NCBI GenBank assembly: GCA_021806165.1
Contig: JAJZXY010000010.1
Span: forward strand, 1-64,000
From: Thermoplasmata archaeon
GTDB taxonomy: Archaea > Thermoplasmatota > Thermoplasmata > Sysuiplasmatales > Sysuiplasmataceae
Length of the DNA stretch: 64,000 nucleotides
Direction of reading: 5' to 3'
Shown: positions 62,840 to 64,000 of the stretch, piece after piece
Layout of the letters: every line of letters starts with the position of its first letter
How positions within the stretch are numbered: the stretch's first letter is position 1
Notes under the pieces: model-generated
What the model was told of the DNA's origin: nothing
Databases searched by the model: none
The model's input: the letters and a program-made list of their open reading frames with translations, nothing else
Made by a program: the position numbers and the translations under genes

Positions 62840-63622
62840 ATGGTGGAAGACCCCAGGTACGGAAGGATAATGTCTGTTAGGGGGCTGGACCTTTCAACGC
62901 TCAGAAGGTTCAGCATCTGCGTCGTAGGTGCAGGTGCGCTCGGGAACGAGGTGCTCAAGAACATTGTGCTCTACGGCCCGAGAGAACTGACTGTTCTGGA
63001 TTTCGACAGCGTCGAGAGGTCTAACCTGGGCAGATGCTTCCTGTTCAGCAGAGAGGATGCCGAAACAGGCATGAGGAAAGCGGATGCGGCAGCCAGGGCA
63101 ATCGGTCGGATGAACGATGATGTGGCGGTTAAGGCTCTGGTGGAGGATGCGAGGAGCCTCGACCACGAGTTCTTCTCTGGTTTCGACATGGTCCTCGGCT
63201 GCATGGACAACATAGCCTCCAGGCTTCATGTCAATGCGAACTGCTACTACTGCGGTGTGCCATACGTGGACGGAGGCATTGACGGCCTTGCAGGCAGGGT
63301 CCAGGTGGTTATCCCACCGGACGGTGCATGCTATCAGTGCACTGTCAACGCAACGCACATGTCGGTGGTGGACCTCGGATACACCTGCACAGGAAGAGAG
63401 GCGAACGTTCCGAGGAGGCTGGTGCCCTCCGAACCGTCTGTTTCATCCCTGACGGGGTCGCTGCAGTCGCTTGAGGCTGCAAGGATAGCGGCAGGGAAGG
63501 GGGAGGCTGGAAGAATGCTTCTGTACAACGGCCTCAGGAATGAGCTGGATTCTGTAATTGTTTCGGTAAGCGGCGTTTGCGACAATCATGGTTGTGGGAA
63601 AGATGAAAATCACAAGGATTGA
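62840..63622 (+). CDS. E1-like ubiquitin-activating (ThiF/UBA-fold) enzyme
   Basis: The 260-residue adenylating enzyme has the nucleotide-binding GAGALGNE (30-37), VLDFDSVERSNLGRCFLF (54-69) with Asp54/56 and Arg65, Lys80 and CMDN (121-124). The SNLGRCFLF, VPYVDGGIDGLAGRVQVVIP and CYQC (164-167) regions are closer to eukaryotic E1s (Uba2/Uba3) than to MoeB/ThiF. CYQC pairs with C247/C252 (VCDNHGC) as a zinc site. Cys183 in GYTCTGRE lies where the thioester cysteine is expected. Its 3' end overlaps the ubiquitin-like gene by 20 bases, which makes the pairing firm. It is divergent from trpS. Confidence 0.88.
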   Translation: MVEDPRYGRIMSVRGLDLSTLRRFSICVVGAGALGNEVLKNIVLYGPRELTVLDFDSVERSNLGRCFLFSREDAETGMRKADAAARAIGRMNDDVAVKALVEDARSLDHEFFSGFDMVLGCMDNIASRLHVNANCYYCGVPYVDGGIDGLAGRVQVVIPPDGACYQCTVNATHMSVVDLGYTCTGREANVPRRLVPSEPSVSSLTGSLQSLEAARIAAGKGEAGRMLLYNGLRNELDSVIVSVSGVCDNHGCGKDENHKD

Positions 63623-63845
63623 GGTAAGGAATTCCCAGAGCGGGAACAGCACTCTGATGGAGGTTGAGGGAAGGACGAAGGTGCAGGAGATACTCGACAG
63701 CGCTGTTGCATTCTGGTCGATGTCCAGGGACGCCTACCTGATAAGATGCGGGAAAAAGCTGCTCTCCGCTTCAAGCACAGTTGAGGAAAGCGGGCTAAAG
63801 GACGGTGACACCGTTGAACTCCTGCCCGACCCGGAGGGAGGCTGA
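63603..63845 (+). CDS. Ubiquitin-like beta-grasp protein with exposed C-terminal Gly-Gly
   Basis: From ATG 63603 the protein has 80 residues: MKITRIEVRNSQSGNSTLME, then a helix (TKVQEILDSAVAFWSM) and the two last strands with YLIRCGKKLLSAS and GLKDGDTVELL. The beta-beta-alpha-beta-beta order and the GxxDGDxVxLL end fit the ubiquitin/YukD-like beta-grasp fold. It ends PDPEGG with no tail, so it needs no processing before activation. It overlaps the E1-like gene and is followed directly by the E2-like frame. There is no CxxC or other redox motif, so it is unlikely to be a sulfur carrier only, but ThiS/MoaD-like use cannot be excluded. Confidence 0.85.
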   Translation: MKITRIEVRNSQSGNSTLMEVEGRTKVQEILDSAVAFWSMSRDAYLIRCGKKLLSASSTVEESGLKDGDTVELLPDPEGG

Positions 63846-64000
63846 TTCCGCTCCCGGTTGAACTTCTCCAGAGAAGGATTACGAGGGAGATGGAGATGCT
63901 GTCGCACAGCGGGCGTGCGACTGTTGAGGGGGCAGAGGTGTCGAATGCACCCGCATCCTTCCCGATGGAGTTCCGAGTCAGGCTCAGGGGCGTCACCGGG
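63842..64000 (+). CDS. E2-like ubiquitin-conjugating enzyme, 5' part only (runs off the window)
   Basis: The frame after the ubiquitin-like gene reads IPLPVELLQRRITREMEMLS, then ASFPMEFRVRLRGVTG up to the window end. An N-terminal helix with R-x-x-R-x-x-E-M, then strands of the form PMEFRVRLRG, is the opening of E2/RWD-like prokaryotic UBC-fold proteins. The catalytic Cys would lie beyond base 64000. No ATG or GTG is present where the helix begins; CTG 63842 (overlapping the TGA) or ATG 63890 are the options. GGAGGGAGG sits just upstream. The E2 call rests on only 53 codons. Confidence 0.6.
   Translation, partial: MIPLPVELLQRRITREMEMLSHSGRATVEGAEVSNAPASFPMEFRVRLRGVTG

Noticed and set aside
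1-64000. CRISPR arrays and rRNA genes
   Set aside because: No regular repeat-spacer pattern and no rRNA-like sequence was seen on reading through.

Overview
The window is archaeal chromosome, most likely from a member of the Thermoplasmatota (Euryarchaeota sensu lato). The translation genes are archaeal (S19e, L39e, L31e, S15, S6e, aIF6, aIF2-gamma, archaeal-type LeuRS and PheS), and there are Kae1, a GAN-like DHH nuclease and a CTP-dependent riboflavin kinase. Many genes start about 25-28 bases after an archaeal TATA box, so they are probably leaderless. GC content is moderate to high and coding density is high, with frequent GTG and TTG starts. The lineage call is an inference, not a database match. 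The metabolic genes suggest a peptide- and amino-acid-using heterotroph: peptidases, asparaginase and aspartase, 2-oxoacid:ferredoxin oxidoreductase, ADP-forming acyl-CoA synthetase, ETF, thiolase, amino-acid and nucleobase permeases. || Layout. 1-1.8 kb: a tRNA-Ala with an apparent D-loop intron, a decayed IS256-family element and a broken membrane-protein fragment. 1.9-8.3 kb: an S66/M55 peptidase pair aimed at D-amino-acid peptides, a tail-anchored unknown protein, a structured element between convergent genes, a thiolase and a CcrM/HinfI-type DNA methyltransferase. 8.4-13.3 kb: a GT-C-like membrane protein, then a phosphate module (PHS-type MFS transporter fused to a DUF47/PhoU-like domain, divergent from an AbrB-PhoU regulator). 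13.3-17.7 kb: asparaginase, FNR-like reductase, aspartase/fumarase, nitroreductase. 17.7-23.3 kb: leuS, a hydrolase, and the rps19e-PDCD5-rpl39e-rpl31e-aif6 operon. 23.3-30.7 kb: CBS and zinc-ribbon proteins, a bacterial-type pterin/folate cluster (folK, folB, folM-like, folE), Rieske plus fused ETF, APC permease. 30.7-41.2 kb: GNAT, a methyltransferase pseudogene, an intron-containing tRNA-Val, a metalloprotease, kae1, GAN, rps15, an M1 aminopeptidase with a repeat tail, ADP-forming CoA ligase and a CoA-binding protein. 41.2-50.9 kb: NCS1 permease, rps6e-aif2g-PIN, ribK, purS-purL-purQ, MFS, MarC. 51-58.8 kb: trmI, an HprK/PEPCK-like P-loop protein behind an inverted-repeat promoter, a broken cyclic-2,3-diphosphoglycerate-synthetase-like gene, korAB, HAD and small regulators. 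58.9-62.7 kb: a wHTH/helical-repeat protein, pheS, trpS. || The most notable feature is at the right edge. An E1-like activating enzyme (62840-63622) overlaps an 80-residue ubiquitin-like protein ending in an exposed Gly-Gly (63603-63845), and this overlaps the start of an E2-like reading frame that runs off the window. This looks like a compact ubiquitin-like conjugation operon in an archaeon. Any peptidase or E3 genes would lie beyond base 64000. || At least four loci are pseudogenes or remnants, each recognised by joining reading frames across frameshifts or stops: the transposase, a membrane-protein fragment, a SAM methyltransferase and the cPGS-like GTPase. No CRISPR array or rRNA gene was seen.
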